Source: Apostichopus californicus (Eukaryota; Echinodermata; Holothuroidea; Aspidochirotida; Stichopodidae). Taken from it: a stretch of 20,130 bases of DNA. The stretch's first letter is position 1. Each line of letters begins with the position of its first letter. The notes beneath the pieces are model-generated. The model was not told the origin of the DNA and did no database searches. It saw only the letters and a list, made by a program, of their open reading frames with translations. The stretch spans positions 4,411 to 24,540 of the forward strand of contig JAIPMN010012631.1 in the NCBI GenBank assembly GCA_020650975.1, given 5' to 3'. Below are positions 10,701 through 19,584 of the stretch, piece by piece. The translations under genes were made by a program, and so were the position numbers.

Positions 10701-13700
10701 TCATGGCCATTCAAACAGTCTTCCTCTGCATCACAGACCCAGGCCATTGGGATGCATGAACCATCTTGACCACAATCAAAATGGTCAGGTTGGCATGTCC
10801 TGTCACCTGTAAATGGATCACCAAAAATCATTTTACTGAAACAACAAGTATGATCTTGGAAACCAGATTAATTAGTCTTTATTTATTTATTAAGGGATAT
10901 TCGGGCAGCAGATAATGCCATGATAATTTATGGAATAGAGCAAAAGTGATAGTTGAAACCCCCCCCCCCTTCCCCCATCACAACAGCTTGTCTTTTAGGG
11001 TGCCTTTTACACTAGATCTGGATCAGATCTCAACGTCAGGATCTGATCGTGTTGTCAAGATCACAGCTGTAGTGTTCAAACGCAGTTCAGGTACTACCTG
11101 ATCCTCCTTTTTTTATGTGGGCAGAGACCAGGATCTGATCCGGACATTGAGATCATAGATCCGGTTCAATGCACGAGATACAAATTTTATCAAACAATAA
11201 GGGGCCAACTTCAGCTACTGGAATATCCTGTGTAAATGATTTCAAACATGACATTCACTGTAGACCCAAATAACATCAGATTAGGATATAGATCAATGCA
11301 AAGAATTGTGAATTGGTGAGACTAGCTTTTTATAGCTCTAGAAACCACTTGAACCTTAAAGGACTATTCATGTGTGAATAAGAGTAAACACTGTGATGGA
11401 CCACAGTAGGACACGGATTAAAACACAGGACACACAAGGCCCTTTAAAAGAAGTTGTACCTTTAATGGTTGACTAGTGCAGCCAGGTGGGAGGGAATGCT
11501 CAAATGAACATTAACAATAGAGGGGGCTGGTGTGTGAAAAGGGCAACAGGGTACAATAGGATTAAGATTTTTTCTTTAAAGCCAACCAAATGAGATGCCA
11601 GACAGGGGAATGACAAGTCTCCAATACTGATTTGGGAGAGGCTCCTCACAACAAAGGTGAGGTAATGGAGAAAACAGGCGATTCAATGAAACCAATTAAA
11701 CTATAAGCTAGTACTCCTCATTATCCAGTCTGCAACTTTGCCATAGCAAAACAGATTGTAGTCATTAGAAGTATAAGAAACAGCACATTTGTCATTTAGT
11801 TTTTTAACCCTCCCTCTGGACCCCTTACCCCCTCCCTCCCCCCTCCCCTCAACCAGACACGAAATCCCTACATGTTTTTACCTAACTGCTCACATCATCT
11901 ACCTTTCCACTGCACAGTTTACACAATCTATTAGCACAGTAACTTGCCCTGTCTGGTTGGGAGACTTTCAGACATGATGAGTGAAACTTGAGCAACCTTC
12001 TTCATACCAACACAAGGTTCCCAGTTGGATATTTCTTGTAATTCCCATTGTGTTGTAATCAGGCAGTAAGCGCATAGAAAGAACCCACATTGTCAGTTTC
12101 CTGGGATTTACCTAGGTTGGGTAGTTTCTTTTGTGATTTCAGCAATTTTTTTAAACCCCTTGCTGGGAGGTCATGACAAGGTCCAATAAGATTTGAGCAA
12201 CTTTTCCATTAGTCTGTGATATGACATTTGTATTGGACCGATACAAATGTCATATCACAGACTAATGGAAAAATTGCTCAGATCTTCATTGTACATATAG
12301 GGAGTAACTGAAGCATAGCATACTTATACTAATCCATCTATTTCATGGAAGCTAGTCTGTAAATCTACTAGGATATACAAGATTGTCTACATAGGCTTAT
12401 AAGCTTACAGTCATTTTTTTACCATCTACTGACTTCATAGGGACAGAGCAATGGTATTGTTTTAGTTATTGTAAAGATAGTATACAAAATTATGCTGGCA
12501 TTATGACTGAAATGATATAGCTTAGCTTACCACAGAAGCTTTCCTCTTCATCCGATTCGTTGTCACAGTCAGGAACTCCATCGCAACTCCATCTCATAGG
12601 AATACATTGATCTGAGCCACAATCAAACTCTGCTGCACTGCATGTACGGACCTCTGCAAGTACAATCATACAGTTAATTTTAATATGCAGACCTACATTT
12701 TACAAACCAACAGTTCACCTCTGTCAAATATCCAGTTTTTATACTTCACACAAGTTTTTAAAAGCAGTTTGTGTGTTATATGGCCTTCTTTTCCTTATTT
12801 CAAAGAATAACTGATCCAGTTTCCCAACGCCAAAATGCCAATAGAATGTGGGCAAAGTGCTAAACAAATGCAAAGATTTGTAACAGTTTTGTACACAGGA
12901 ACCACAGTACTTACTGGGACATAGCTCTAGATAATTTCAAAAGGTTGATGATGTAGACTTGCCTGAAAATTCATTCTAACTGAATAAAACCTCTTGTATG
13001 TCTCAAAGTACAACCCACCCCACATTGGTACCCCATCTTATCTTAACACAAGAATACATGTTACTAATCAACGACAAATTGTGCATTCCTTGGAAGTCTG
13101 ACACATGTTTAGATGAATGTTAAAGGTCAGTAAAAAACGCCATATTATAAAAGTGATTGTCTCGCCATTAATGTGGAAGTTAGAGTAAGTACTTCAGGAA
13201 CACCAATAGTTCCTGCCATCTGTAAGATTGCTACTTGACTGTTACGGTGAATGATCACCCTTTACCAACATTCTAAAGCACTTTAGTATCAGAGATGACG
13301 TGCAAGCAAAACGGACCAGACAAACGACAATTCAGGCTGCTTAATCTCTTTAATGTTGCCAATTTAACTGTTTGTGGTTACGATGAGCTCCTCAAAATAC
13401 CAGTGTTATTGTTGTGTACTGTGTTGCATGGCCCTGCAAGAATTGTCAGATAACTAAATCAAACAGTTAATTTCATTCAAATAGAGCACAAAAAACCTTA
13501 TCTTATAATTAAAACCTGTTTAATTGTTGTTTTGTTGGCACAGTAAATACTTCAGCAAACCTTGTCTACTTTTAACACAAATTAATTTATTTACAAACAG
13601 ACATTATCTGTTAGCTACCGGAATGATATCTCTTTATGTATACAAGGCTCTACTTTGAGTGATAGGCACCGTACATGTATTTTGCAACAACTGCATGATA

Positions 13701-14965
13701 ATTTTCAATGCAATGATATTGCTTGATTACAGTTTGCTTCTGTAGATAACATACAATAATATTAATAACATAGTCTAGATCAACTATGGCCAGGGTTGGG
13801 TCGATTGGTTTCAATTTTTAAATTACAGTAATAAGGCACTGCAATACTTATGAATCTACCATGATTGAAAAGGTTTTCTTCCATCGAAATTTGCTGCCTA
13901 AACATATGTGATCTTGTTCCCTAAAAAATCGTTAAAATGTATTTTGTGTGATCGACAAAAATGATAAAATATTAGAGCTAGGCGAACGCATCCTACCACA
14001 GAAAGATTAGCACTTGGTTATACGATTTGAGTCAGCACATGCATGTCGTACGGCTTATGAATATTCATATTTATTCATGAGCCCAACCCACTGACCTGAA
14101 CTATCCATTGGACAGATTCAACCACACAAAATGGGTCGATGCCAACCAACCAATAGACTTGCAGCGCTTCATTCATAACATGAGACCATGCCGTAAACAA
14201 TTTGCATGTCTATCGAACAACCAGGCAATATTAGGCGTGTGTACGTGTATAGCAATGTTTGTGTTTGGGCAGAAACCAAAACATTGTACAGCAGTGCGTA
14301 CAGACAAGCATAGGCCACTGTAGACCGCGAAAATCCCAACGTTAGGAAAAATGATCAATGTACGATATCCCAATGGCCTCGAGAACCGGGCGTTTGTTTA
14401 ATAAAACATGTTTGTGTTGACATCAACCTAGTGGGAAATGTCTGCATTAATGTTACAATAGTTGATTAGTGGAACTTCCCCTATTCCTTCTGAAAACGGC
14501 AACTTACCACAGTTTTCTTCGTCTGAATTGTCGTTGCCGCCGTCTTCGCAATCCACTTCGCCGTCGCACCTCCAGTTCAAAGGAATGCATTTTCCATTGC
14601 CACACGCAAATTTGTTACTCGGACACTGAGCTATAGAAGTAACAAAAATATGAATGATTGTGGAAAGAGTCGCTAGACTAGCTCTGTGAATGTGATTGAA
14701 TGATTTGAATTGCAAAGTACTATCCACATCAGTCAGTAGATCTCTGAATATGACAGGCCTACTAATTATGATTGAGCCTTAGTTAAGTTAGCCTACGCCT
14801 AACGGCAATATTAATGTTTTAAGTTTAGTTATGGCATTCAGGCCTGTTTCAGGGGATGTGAAAACTGTCGAATAACTTACCATTCACAGAATTTTCCAGG
14901 CTAAACGTCAAGAGGAAGTTAACTAGGAGTAGATCCAATAAAAGTTGACACAGAGAATGTTTCAT
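4684..14965 (-). CDS. VLDLR: LDL receptor family protein (VLDLR-like), complete 12-exon gene
   Basis: The CDS is the join of 14965-14881, 14630-14508, 12653-12531, 10806-10687, 10396-10019, 9712-9590, 9357-8892, 8477-8265, 7207-6789, 6637-6307, 5855-5717 and 4710-4684. It totals 2547 nt (848 residues plus TAA), every junction is GT-AG and the phases are consistent. Residues: signal peptide 1 to about 28; LDLa repeats at 31-69, 74-110, 115-150, 155-190, 195-230, 239-275 and 280-313; degenerate LDLa8/EGF from 322 to 371; EGF-CA 373-412; six-bladed YWTD propeller about 417-683; EGF 688-722; linker 723-769; membrane helix 770-793; tail 794-848 with NPVY at 808-811. By family knowledge this is a type I endocytic receptor for lipoproteins or vitellogenin acting at the plasma membrane and endosomes. 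Eight LDLa positions favour VLDLR/LRP8 over LDLR (seven). It probably represents the lineage before the vertebrate duplications, so the symbol is approximate. The family and exon model are near certain; ligand and paralogue assignment are inference. Confidence 0.95.
4830..5577. repeat. Minisatellite, 13 copies of a 58/59-bp unit, in intron 11
   Basis: The anchor GGGGCAC recurs at 4842, 4901, 4959, 5015, 5071, 5130, 5188, 5246, 5305, 5363, 5422, 5480 and 5538 (spacings 59, 58, 56, 56, 59, 58, 58, 59, 58, 59, 58, 58). A typical unit reads GGGGCACCTCACGTAGGTTG, then accatcaaacagtctccaa and an actttacaagaccgtgga tail. Three unit types follow the anchor: A (cctcacgtagg), B (cctcacttggg) and C (cgttacgtagg), in the order A B C B C A B C A C A B A. 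This is a partly preserved 175-bp A-B-C higher-order repeat. The two 56-bp units carry small deletions. The array is wholly intronic, between the tail exon and the last exon. Confidence 0.97.
5717..5855 (-). CDS. VLDLR: VLDLR-like exon 11: cytoplasmic tail with FDNPVY endocytosis signal
   Basis: This 139-nt exon enters in phase 2, leaves in phase 0 and encodes residues 795-840. Basic stop-transfer residues (RRKASGGKR) are followed by [15 protein letters not shown] (804-818), almost identical to the VLDLR/LDLR tail. The FDNPVY motif binds PTB adaptors (ARH, Dab2, Dab1) and AP-2 for clathrin-mediated uptake. The rest ([17 protein letters not shown]) is more divergent; Y828 corresponds roughly to the conserved SY or TY of vertebrate tails. 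Acceptor tttaacag, donor GTGAGT. Confidence 0.96.
6307..6637 (-). CDS. VLDLR: VLDLR-like exon 10: third EGF, Asn/Pro-rich linker, transmembrane helix
   Basis: This 331-nt exon enters in phase 1, leaves in phase 2 and encodes residues 684-793 plus part of 794. It opens with GVNYC, matching GVNWC of LDLR, and an EGF module with cysteines 688, 693, 705, 707, 709 and 722. Linker 723-769 is acidic and rich in Asn and Pro, with possible sequons NNT (748-750) and NQS (765-767), but lacks the dense Ser/Thr cluster of the vertebrate O-glycosylated domain. Residues 770-793 are a strong hydrophobic helix ([20 protein letters not shown] and onward) ending at basic residues. Acceptor tattgcag, donor GTAAGT. 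Confidence 0.96.
6789..7207 (-). CDS. VLDLR: VLDLR-like exon 9: remaining YWTD propeller blades
   Basis: This 419-nt exon enters in phase 2, leaves in phase 1 and encodes residues 545-683 plus part of 684. Signatures are FMYWTDWGE (545-553), RLFWVDAK (594-601) and MVYWTDWEG (637-645). H603 (AKHH) and H627 (EHPF) align with the human LDLR pH-sensing residues H562 and H586. C608 (SSCDF) has no evident partner. An N-glycosylation sequon NST (678-680) sits where LDLR has NLT, just before the QPLG/QPRG end of the propeller. Acceptor caaatag, donor GTAAAT. The intron to exon 10 is only 151 bp. Confidence 0.97.
7715..8115. repeat. Degenerate ~145-bp tandem repeat, about three copies, in intron 8
   Basis: Three diverged copies share caccaa..c-gat, tatgaagtt, gatgtact-ttgagtt, tgtttacaa and actttgac blocks. 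The GAGTT anchor is at 7806, 7953 and 8096 (offsets 147 and 143), and the CACCAA-type anchor at 7753, 7901 and about 8044. Divergence is high, so this is an old repeat. It yields no conserved reading frame. Confidence 0.75.
8265..8477 (-). CDS. VLDLR: VLDLR-like exon 8: YWTD propeller blade
   Basis: This 213-nt, phase 2-2 exon encodes residues 473-544. It contains the propeller signature [17 protein letters not shown] at about 492-508 and ends in the family-typical [11 protein letters not shown] (534-544). The frame is open only when joined in phase 2 on both sides. Acceptor ctcccaacag, donor GTAAGT. In this family the propeller displaces ligand from the class A repeats in the endosome. Confidence 0.96.
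8892..9357 (-). CDS. VLDLR: VLDLR-like exon 7: eroded LDLa8 and EGF-A, EGF-CA, first propeller segments
   Basis: This 466-nt exon enters in phase 1, leaves in phase 2 and encodes residues 318-472 plus part of 473. Residues 322-347 start like a class A repeat (cysteines 322, 329, 334, 347) but lack the fourth cysteine, with NDGISQC where CDGxxDC is expected. The sequence then runs from NGEDE straight into [12 protein letters not shown] (360-371), which resembles only the last loop of an EGF domain. A normal EGF-CA follows: DINEC at 373-377, cysteines 377, 385, 389, 398, 400 and 412, and the Asn-hydroxylation pattern around N391. Propeller sequence begins near 417, with the first FWSD at 462-465. 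Vertebrate homologues spread this stretch over several exons, so introns have been lost here or gained there. Confidence 0.95.
9590..9712 (-). CDS. VLDLR: VLDLR-like exon 6: LDLa repeat 7
   Basis: This 123-nt, phase 1-1 exon encodes residues 277-317. It is a class A repeat with six cysteines (280, 287, 292, 298, 304, 313). The hydrophobic F-x-C is replaced by QTC and CI by CA, so it is one of the more divergent repeats. It still ends [12 protein letters not shown], very like the DCVDGSDE end of vertebrate VLDLR repeat 7. Acceptor ccccgcag, donor GTGAGT; the next intron is only 232 bp. Confidence 0.93.
10019..10396 (-). CDS. VLDLR: VLDLR-like exon 5: LDLa repeats 4, 5 and 6
   Basis: This 378-nt, phase 1-1 exon encodes residues 151-276 with three consecutive complete class A repeats (155-190, 195-230, 239-275), each with six cysteines and an acidic calcium box (DGSDE, DNSDE, DGTDE). 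It corresponds to vertebrate VLDLR repeats 4-6 and LDLR repeats 3-5, which also share one exon. W213 (CIPEVW) and H253/W256 (CIHDAW) sit at the positions of human LDLR W144, H190 and W193, the residues that dock onto the propeller at acidic pH. An eight-residue acidic linker (231-238) separates repeats 5 and 6. Acceptor gttacag, donor GTAAGT. Confidence 0.97.
10687..10806 (-). CDS. VLDLR: VLDLR-like exon 4: LDLa repeat 3
   Basis: This 120-nt, phase 1-1 exon encodes residues 111-150, a six-cysteine class A repeat ([18 protein letters not shown], then NGHDEE). The usual first acidic residue of the DGSDE calcium box is Asn here (CLNGHDE), so Ca2+ binding may be slightly altered. It has an atttacag acceptor and a GTGAGT donor. 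One-exon repeats 1 to 3 followed by a three-repeat exon is the VLDLR pattern; LDLR has two single repeats before its three-repeat exon. Confidence 0.95.
10959..10969. repeat. Oligo(C)11 tract in intron 3
   Basis: Eleven consecutive C followed by TTCCCCC, about 30 bp from the MITE-like element. In the receptor pre-mRNA it reads as an oligo(G) run. Confidence 0.9.
10998..11176. mobile_element. MITE-like element with imperfect terminal inverted repeats, in intron 3
   Basis: The left part (10998-11048: gggtgccttttacactagat, then ctggatcagatctcaacgtc and aggatctgatc) is an imperfect reverse complement of the right part (11129-11174: aggatctgatccggacattg, agatcatagatccgg, ttcaatgcac). The core carries a small palindrome CAGGTACTACCTG near 11088-11100. 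The element is under 200 bp with no coding capacity, like a non-autonomous DNA transposon. I could not identify a target-site duplication or a superfamily. Confidence 0.5.
12180..12279. repeat. Near-perfect 39-bp inverted repeat with 7-nt spacer, in intron 3
   Basis: Arms 12195-12233 and 12241-12279 are reverse complements with one mismatch (C at 12201 against A). In RNA from the receptor-gene strand that mismatch becomes a G-U pair. The spacer is TGGACCG. The match continues weakly outward past an extra base toward 12181 and about 12290. A second nested pair, GGTCCAATA (12180-12188) and TATTGGACC (12231-12239), is an exact 9-bp inverted repeat, so two alternative foldings compete. Confidence 0.9.
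12531..12653 (-). CDS. VLDLR: VLDLR-like exon 3: LDLa repeat 2
   Basis: This 123-nt, phase 1-1 exon encodes residues 70-110. It holds one complete class A repeat with six cysteines, the [10 protein letters not shown] core, CDGVPDC and an acidic end ESDEEE. It is flanked by a cttgcag acceptor and a GTAAGC donor. It was found by reading between the larger ORFs; it lies 1.85 kb from exon 2 and 1.7 kb from exon 4. Confidence 0.95.
12654..14507 (-). other. Intron 2 of the receptor gene (no further feature seen)
   Basis: This 1854-bp AT-rich intron separates LDLa repeats 1 and 2. I see no coding exon, structured RNA or clear repeat in it. The plus-strand frame at 14108-14323 and the minus-strand frame at 14173-14373 overlap each other and look like chance. 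Confidence 0.6.
14508..14630 (-). CDS. VLDLR: VLDLR-like exon 2: LDLa repeat 1
   Basis: This 123-nt, phase 1-1 exon encodes residues 29-69, one class A repeat with all six cysteines (31, 38, 43, 50, 56, 69). The calcium-box elements W48, CD, DC and SDE are present. The last loop is about three residues longer than usual (DGGNDNSDE where DGSDE is typical). The acceptor is ttctatag and the donor GTAAGT. Class A repeats are Ca2+-dependent ligand-binding modules that engage basic patches on apolipoproteins. Confidence 0.95.
14881..14965 (-). CDS. VLDLR: VLDLR-like exon 1: start codon and signal peptide
   Basis: The ATG at 14965-14963 opens 28 codons beginning [19 protein letters not shown], a short basic start followed by a leucine-rich hydrophobic core typical of a secretory signal peptide. 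Cleavage is likely near residues 22-28, before the first LDLa repeat. The exon ends in phase 1 at a GTAAGT donor (14880-14875), which matches the phase-1 entry of the next exon. I chose this ATG because it is the only start giving a signal peptide in frame with exon 2. Short segments like this fall below usual ORF-length cutoffs. Confidence 0.9.
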
Positions 14966-15180
14966 TCTCGGCGTTGAAGTGAGCTCCAAGGCAAGAAATA
15001 ATTCCTTGATGAAGAGTAAAAAGATGATAAGTAATCAAAACGCTCGAACGTTGATGTAAATTGCGAGGCACACTTTGGCTTCCCAAAAAATCCGAATGAT
15101 ATTTAACTCCGAGGGTTTCTTAACAGTTGTGCCCTTCTTGCTTCTATAAAATGGTCTGACTTGAATATCAAAATAATATA
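14966..15180 (-). other. VLDLR: Probable 5' untranslated region
   Basis: This is the sequence between the chosen ATG and the expected start site about 25-30 bp downstream of the TATA-like box. No longer coding frame joins the signal-peptide ATG. The exact start and any 5' UTR intron cannot be seen from sequence alone. Confidence 0.4.
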
Positions 15181-15198
15181 TATAAAATACTGCTGAAG

Positions 15199-15206
15199 TA
15201 TTTATA
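15199..15206 (-). promoter_or_regulatory. TATA-like box (TATAAATA) upstream of the receptor gene
   Basis: The minus strand reads CTATAAATAC at 15207-15198, about 235 bp upstream of the ATG, giving a plausible start near 15175. A second AT-rich TATA-like run lies at 15170-15190, so the choice is uncertain. I saw no clear copy of the vertebrate LDLR sterol element (ATCACCCCAC) on either strand between the ATG and about 15500. Confidence 0.3.
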
Positions 15207-16585
15207 GAACTTAGTAAGTTGTCCCACATACGGCATGTGATTTTAAGCCGGTTAAAAACGTTGGCTAGCAGTACATAGAAAGTACGTGTTTACAGCCCGC
15301 GTGCGAAGTTGTCTGTGAATTTAAGACACGTACATACGTATGTGTACTGTATATGTAACGGGCATATATGGTTACCGCGTTGACAAAACATACTATCACT
15401 ACTATAGGTTCATAGTATTTTGATTTTCACCTACTACTAAGATGGTTCTTTCCAAAAAAATATTTTATTAATTAGTTTCCTGCCACAATGAGGAGTCAGT
15501 ATTTCATTAAATATTTTAAGAAATAAAAAAATATAAATATGAGATGAATGGTTTTAAAACAGAAAAATAAGAGATAAATAGTGAAATTATATTGGTGTTT
15601 GTAGTTGGCGATGTGCCAACTGTATGCCGGGGTGTGCCTCCGTTATTCCTCGGGTGTCCCCAATTGTAATATGTTACAGTTATACATGGTCTAGTTACGT
15701 CATCGAAAGTTGTGGTTAGCTGTCCATCAATTCTGTTCAATTTTGTTAATTGGTTAAGGACCAGGTACTCCGCATTCCACGGAAATGTGTGGAGTTGAAG
15801 GGTTGATATGTTAAAAAATGGGGGCGGGATGGAGTATTTCGTTGGTGAACGATGAACAGATAGTAACATGAAACAAGTTGATAAATAATGTTATGGTTTG
15901 TTATTTAATCATCACAATAACAGTTTTACATAATCCATAGCTCTCTTTAATCCGATCTTTGTTCTGGTGAGAAATTGTTTGAAGTAACATCGGTATTTAC
16001 ATGAAATTTAATGAAAATAGCAGGGAGTAAGATGCTTATAATTTCCAACATTCCTTGATTCCTGTAGATTTAATTATTGGTTATTGCACAATTATTCAAT
16101 GGAATGAACAGGAGTAAGGACTTACATACCTTACAAATATGTAACTAGGTGGTTAATTCAAACACTATTTGAAATAAAACATTGCAGTTGAAACACTTTT
16201 CAATGAACGATGTTGCGCAAGACGTATTTAACATCCGTCGTATGCAAGCCGTTACATAGGGTTACACTAGGGAAGAAATAACCGCTTTTCGTGTGATTGG
16301 ACATGCCTCCCCCTCTCTCTTCTTATCTTTCCTTCCCCTCAGTGGTATACACTTTCTTCTCAATGGGAATCGACCGAGTCACAAGTTTTCTTTATAAACA
16401 AAAGCATTGCTGACGTCATTTAACCGTGGACAAGTTCGACGAAGTCACGTATGAATGAGCAAGAGCCATGCAGGGGCATACTATAGCGGCAGTGCGCAAG
16501 CTTACCCAGTTACAAATTCTACAACTTGGAGAAAGAGTTAACTCCATGGTAACTTTGGTAAGGGCAGTGTGGATATTGAATTAAT
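15207..16585. other. Upstream flank of the receptor gene, no gene recognised
   Basis: AT-rich sequence that may contain distal promoter elements. A perfect 12-bp palindrome ACATACGTATGT lies near 15331-15342. The 117-codon minus-strand frame at 15516-15869 shows no domain and is low-complexity at its C-terminal end. Confidence 0.45.
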
Positions 16586-16798
16586 TTGGCGGACCACAAT
16601 GAAATGTTTGCACCCAATCCACGAAAGTTTCACAAATCCATCTTCAAATCTGTAACTGAACGTAAACGGAAAGAAATCGATTGGATCTTTCGTATTAACT
16701 CTCACATCACCGGCCTCAACAAAGACCTGGGACCCCTAGACAACTACCAGTTCCACAAACTTATATGTAATCCGTTCTTCCTATTCTTTGCTCCTTAA
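16586..16798 (+). pseudogene. Possible retroelement remnant (C-terminal piece with WI..I.....GLN pattern)
   Basis: A 71-codon frame, bounded upstream by TGA at 16577 and ending TAA, includes KSVTERKRKEIDWIFRIN followed by SHITGLNKDLG. The RxxRExxWIxxLxTxxPxGLN pattern is common near the C-terminal end of reverse-transcriptase proteins with a GIY-YIG endonuclease region (Penelope-like and related elements). There is no in-frame ATG before residue 7, and no flanking reverse transcriptase sequence was recognised. If real, it is a short broken fragment. The assignment rests on motif memory alone. Confidence 0.35.
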
Positions 16799-18387
16799 TC
16801 CGATTCCTGTATAGTTTATTTGGCACTAATTCCATCAGTACCACTCAACACTTATCTATAGCGTCATACTTTCATTGTGTTACATTTTGAAAATTGCCCA
16901 AAAGATCCCACGGGATATAGCAATGTTTTATTGTCACGGGGGTCATTATATATGAGGGTGGAGGGGTGGGGGAGGGGGGTTAGTAGAATTTGCAGAGGGT
17001 ATTTTCCGTCGGGTCAAAGGGACGGTTATCGGGAACGTTTGGGTTACTTGATTATCCATAGCGCAGTGGCAGCCTCCATGGCGCTTGAGCTATATGGAGT
17101 ATGCGTGGGAAATTCGAGACTTTTTGTACGGAACAAACATACAGAGGCTTGTGTCGTGCACACCCCTCCGCCACCCGTCTCCATCTCAGCCTTCGAACCT
17201 TAATGACGGGCCTGAATGTAACCTTCTCTATAACGGTGACAGTGAAAAGCTATACACAAACATGAACATTATTCACAACGAAGGAAATATATAAACTAAC
17301 ATTTTATTTTCAATTAAATGGTTCAAATAAATAGGCCTATATATAACAGTAAGATATGCACACGCATGACCCATGCAGCAACCTAGTCAATGCTTCACTA
17401 ATCAAACAGACGTATATAGCGACATCATGTAGCTCGCTTTACTATGCAGTTACTATGTCCTCGCATACAATCATTCTATGCTTTTCAAAGTCTCCTCCCG
17501 ATGGCCTATTACCATGTAAGCTTTTCACAGAAAATGGATTTTGGCTTTTTGTGTTCCAAAGTTCAACGAATTTCACACTCAAAGGACATGTAATGCGAAC
17601 TTTGTATTGTCATTAACTTCATATTGAACGAAGTATCCAAACAATAGACTTAAACTGCTATTGAGATTGAAACGATTAGTGGGCCCATTGACTGGCCCTC
17701 TTTATATACGGATTCCTCTAATGTACTTATCCTACTAAGCCGTCTTACGTAATCTATGCCAAGATCATTCTTCGCCGGCTGAGGAAGAGAAGCCACCTAC
17801 TTGATTTATTAACTTCTTTACCTGCCTTGTAAAGTTAATTTAAACCAGAAGTTGAATGTATAGTAATCAACTTTTATCACATGGGTGTCCCACATTACAG
17901 CATGGCATGTATAGTGTATTATATACTTGATCAAGTCGTTTGGAAATTCATGCCTGAGCTAGTCGTTGGGTGCCTTTTTTTAAAACTGACTAAACTAAAT
18001 TTAAACTCATTTATCAGTAATAACTTTAACGACTGATAATGCAATTGGATTTATGCATACGAAACTATGATTTGTTGGAACTGGGTCATTTGACAATGTT
18101 GACATAAATATAATATCATCTTTAATTTTCGTGCACCTGGCTTGCTTCGAGAAAACCTAAATATGATGGCAACTGTTTCAATATTAACAGTTCTCAATGA
18201 AAAGTATAGGTATAGTATATTTTAATCACATCATGTAGCGGACTTTTAAGGGGAGATGGGGGTGGGGTCTTGAAAGAGGTTTCGATATTGTCAAATAGAT
18301 TGTTTCCACCCGGAGACGTGAGGGTATCGTCCTAAGAGAGAAGAATCTAGTTCCGACTGAGGGTTACCCCTGCAATATACACACAGA

Positions 18388-18397
18388 GGGGGGGGGG
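18388..18397. repeat. Oligo(G)10 in a G-rich block
   Basis: Ten consecutive G, with further G-rich runs at about 18250-18270 and 18443-18464 in the right flank. Confidence 0.9.
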
Positions 18398-18587
18398 TGG
18401 AGAGGGCCGGGTAGGTGTGTCGTCTCAGCTTAATGGTCTTCTGGGGGAGGGGTGGGGAGGGGGACATTCTAATTTCATCTGTGGTATAAAGGGTTCGAAT
18501 CAATGACGCTGAAACGTACGCACATAACTGATATAGTTTTGCAGTAACTGACGTGCATTCCCACTTCTCTCGGTTAAGTCTCCTTAA

Positions 18588-18640
18588 TGTGTGTGTGTGT
18601 TTCAGAGGGGGGGGGGTTGGCAGGGGGAGGAGGAGGGGAG
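18588..18640. repeat. (GT)n plus oligo(G)10 purine-rich block
   Basis: A short GT repeat (TGTGTGTGTGTGT) is followed by TTCAGA, ten G, and GGGGGAGGAGGAGGGG-type sequence. It has the G-run spacing to form a quadruplex on the plus strand. Confidence 0.85.
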
Positions 18641-19584
18641 ATCTCGAGAGTTTACGAGGTTATGGTTCTCCAGTTCCGTGCCGTGCTCTTTATCCGTGTA
18701 TAACTGTCGAGTTATCCAGCAAAATCATTCCTACCGATTACATTTAAGATGCCTGCATGGCGGACGTGTATTATACTCCTGCACCGGTGATATAGCTGCA
18801 CCAGCAATACCGTATTAGAATATGGTACATATCCACACTTGATACGAAGGTAAATATTTAAGAATCCTGCAAAAACCGCAGATAAAAAAAACAGCGGCGT
18901 GTCCAAATGAGGTTGAAAATACTTATACTTGATAGATCTGAGATTAGATTGTACTTTACCGCAATTAGCTTCCCTTTTTTCTTCAAAAGGATAGGTTTAC
19001 TTTTAAAATAACCCAATCTTAAACCCGGCTTCTACTAATTAACCAACTGTATCCGCACAGCCTCGTTGTCTTATCTGCTAAGTGATCTAGCACCTCTATT
19101 ATATTTGGTTACAGACGCTAAACTAGCCGATAACCATGGCATCAGATGGATTGCACATCAGCGAGGGTCTTAAAAATTAAGGCAAAAAAAAACCAAACAT
19201 CATCTTTAGCTTATAGTAGAGATCTTTGTGCAGAACAACTCCTCCAAAACAGCTTACAAAAGTCTTCTTCTTCTGTTTGAGAGATATCTTAATTTAATAG
19301 TCAATTCTGGAAGCTGTCATTTTGTATACTGTGATGTCACAAATGCCACTCATATATCTTAAACAGTATACTTGCTGTTTTTCTCGTCATATTTTCAAGG
19401 CAGACTGTTAAATTGTTGTCACTAAATCCGTTGCCATCATTTAGGTCATGTAAGCAGGTTCAACATTTTAGATTTAACCTATATCTTCATTATAGACAAT
19501 AAACGTTGCATAAATTAGGCAAGAAATTGAAACATATGTGGCTCGATGAGTTTAGACTTGATCAAGCCTAGTCTTCAACCCTGT

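Noticed and set aside
15516-15869. 117-codon minus-strand frame upstream of the gene
   Set aside because: No domain, no splice context, low-complexity aromatic/serine end, and base composition like its AT-rich surroundings. It looks like chance.
16877-17294. Plus-strand frames of 69-108 codons
   Set aside because: Driven by a G-rich stretch and overlapping each other in different frames; no motif recognised.
18553-18818. Plus-strand frames starting in GT/G repeats
   Set aside because: The Gly/Arg-rich sequence is the translation of simple repeat; nothing supports coding.
19136-19174. Short plus-strand ORF with a good start context (aaccATGG) encoding 12 residues
   Set aside because: Too short to support, with no convincing splice donor or neighbouring exon.
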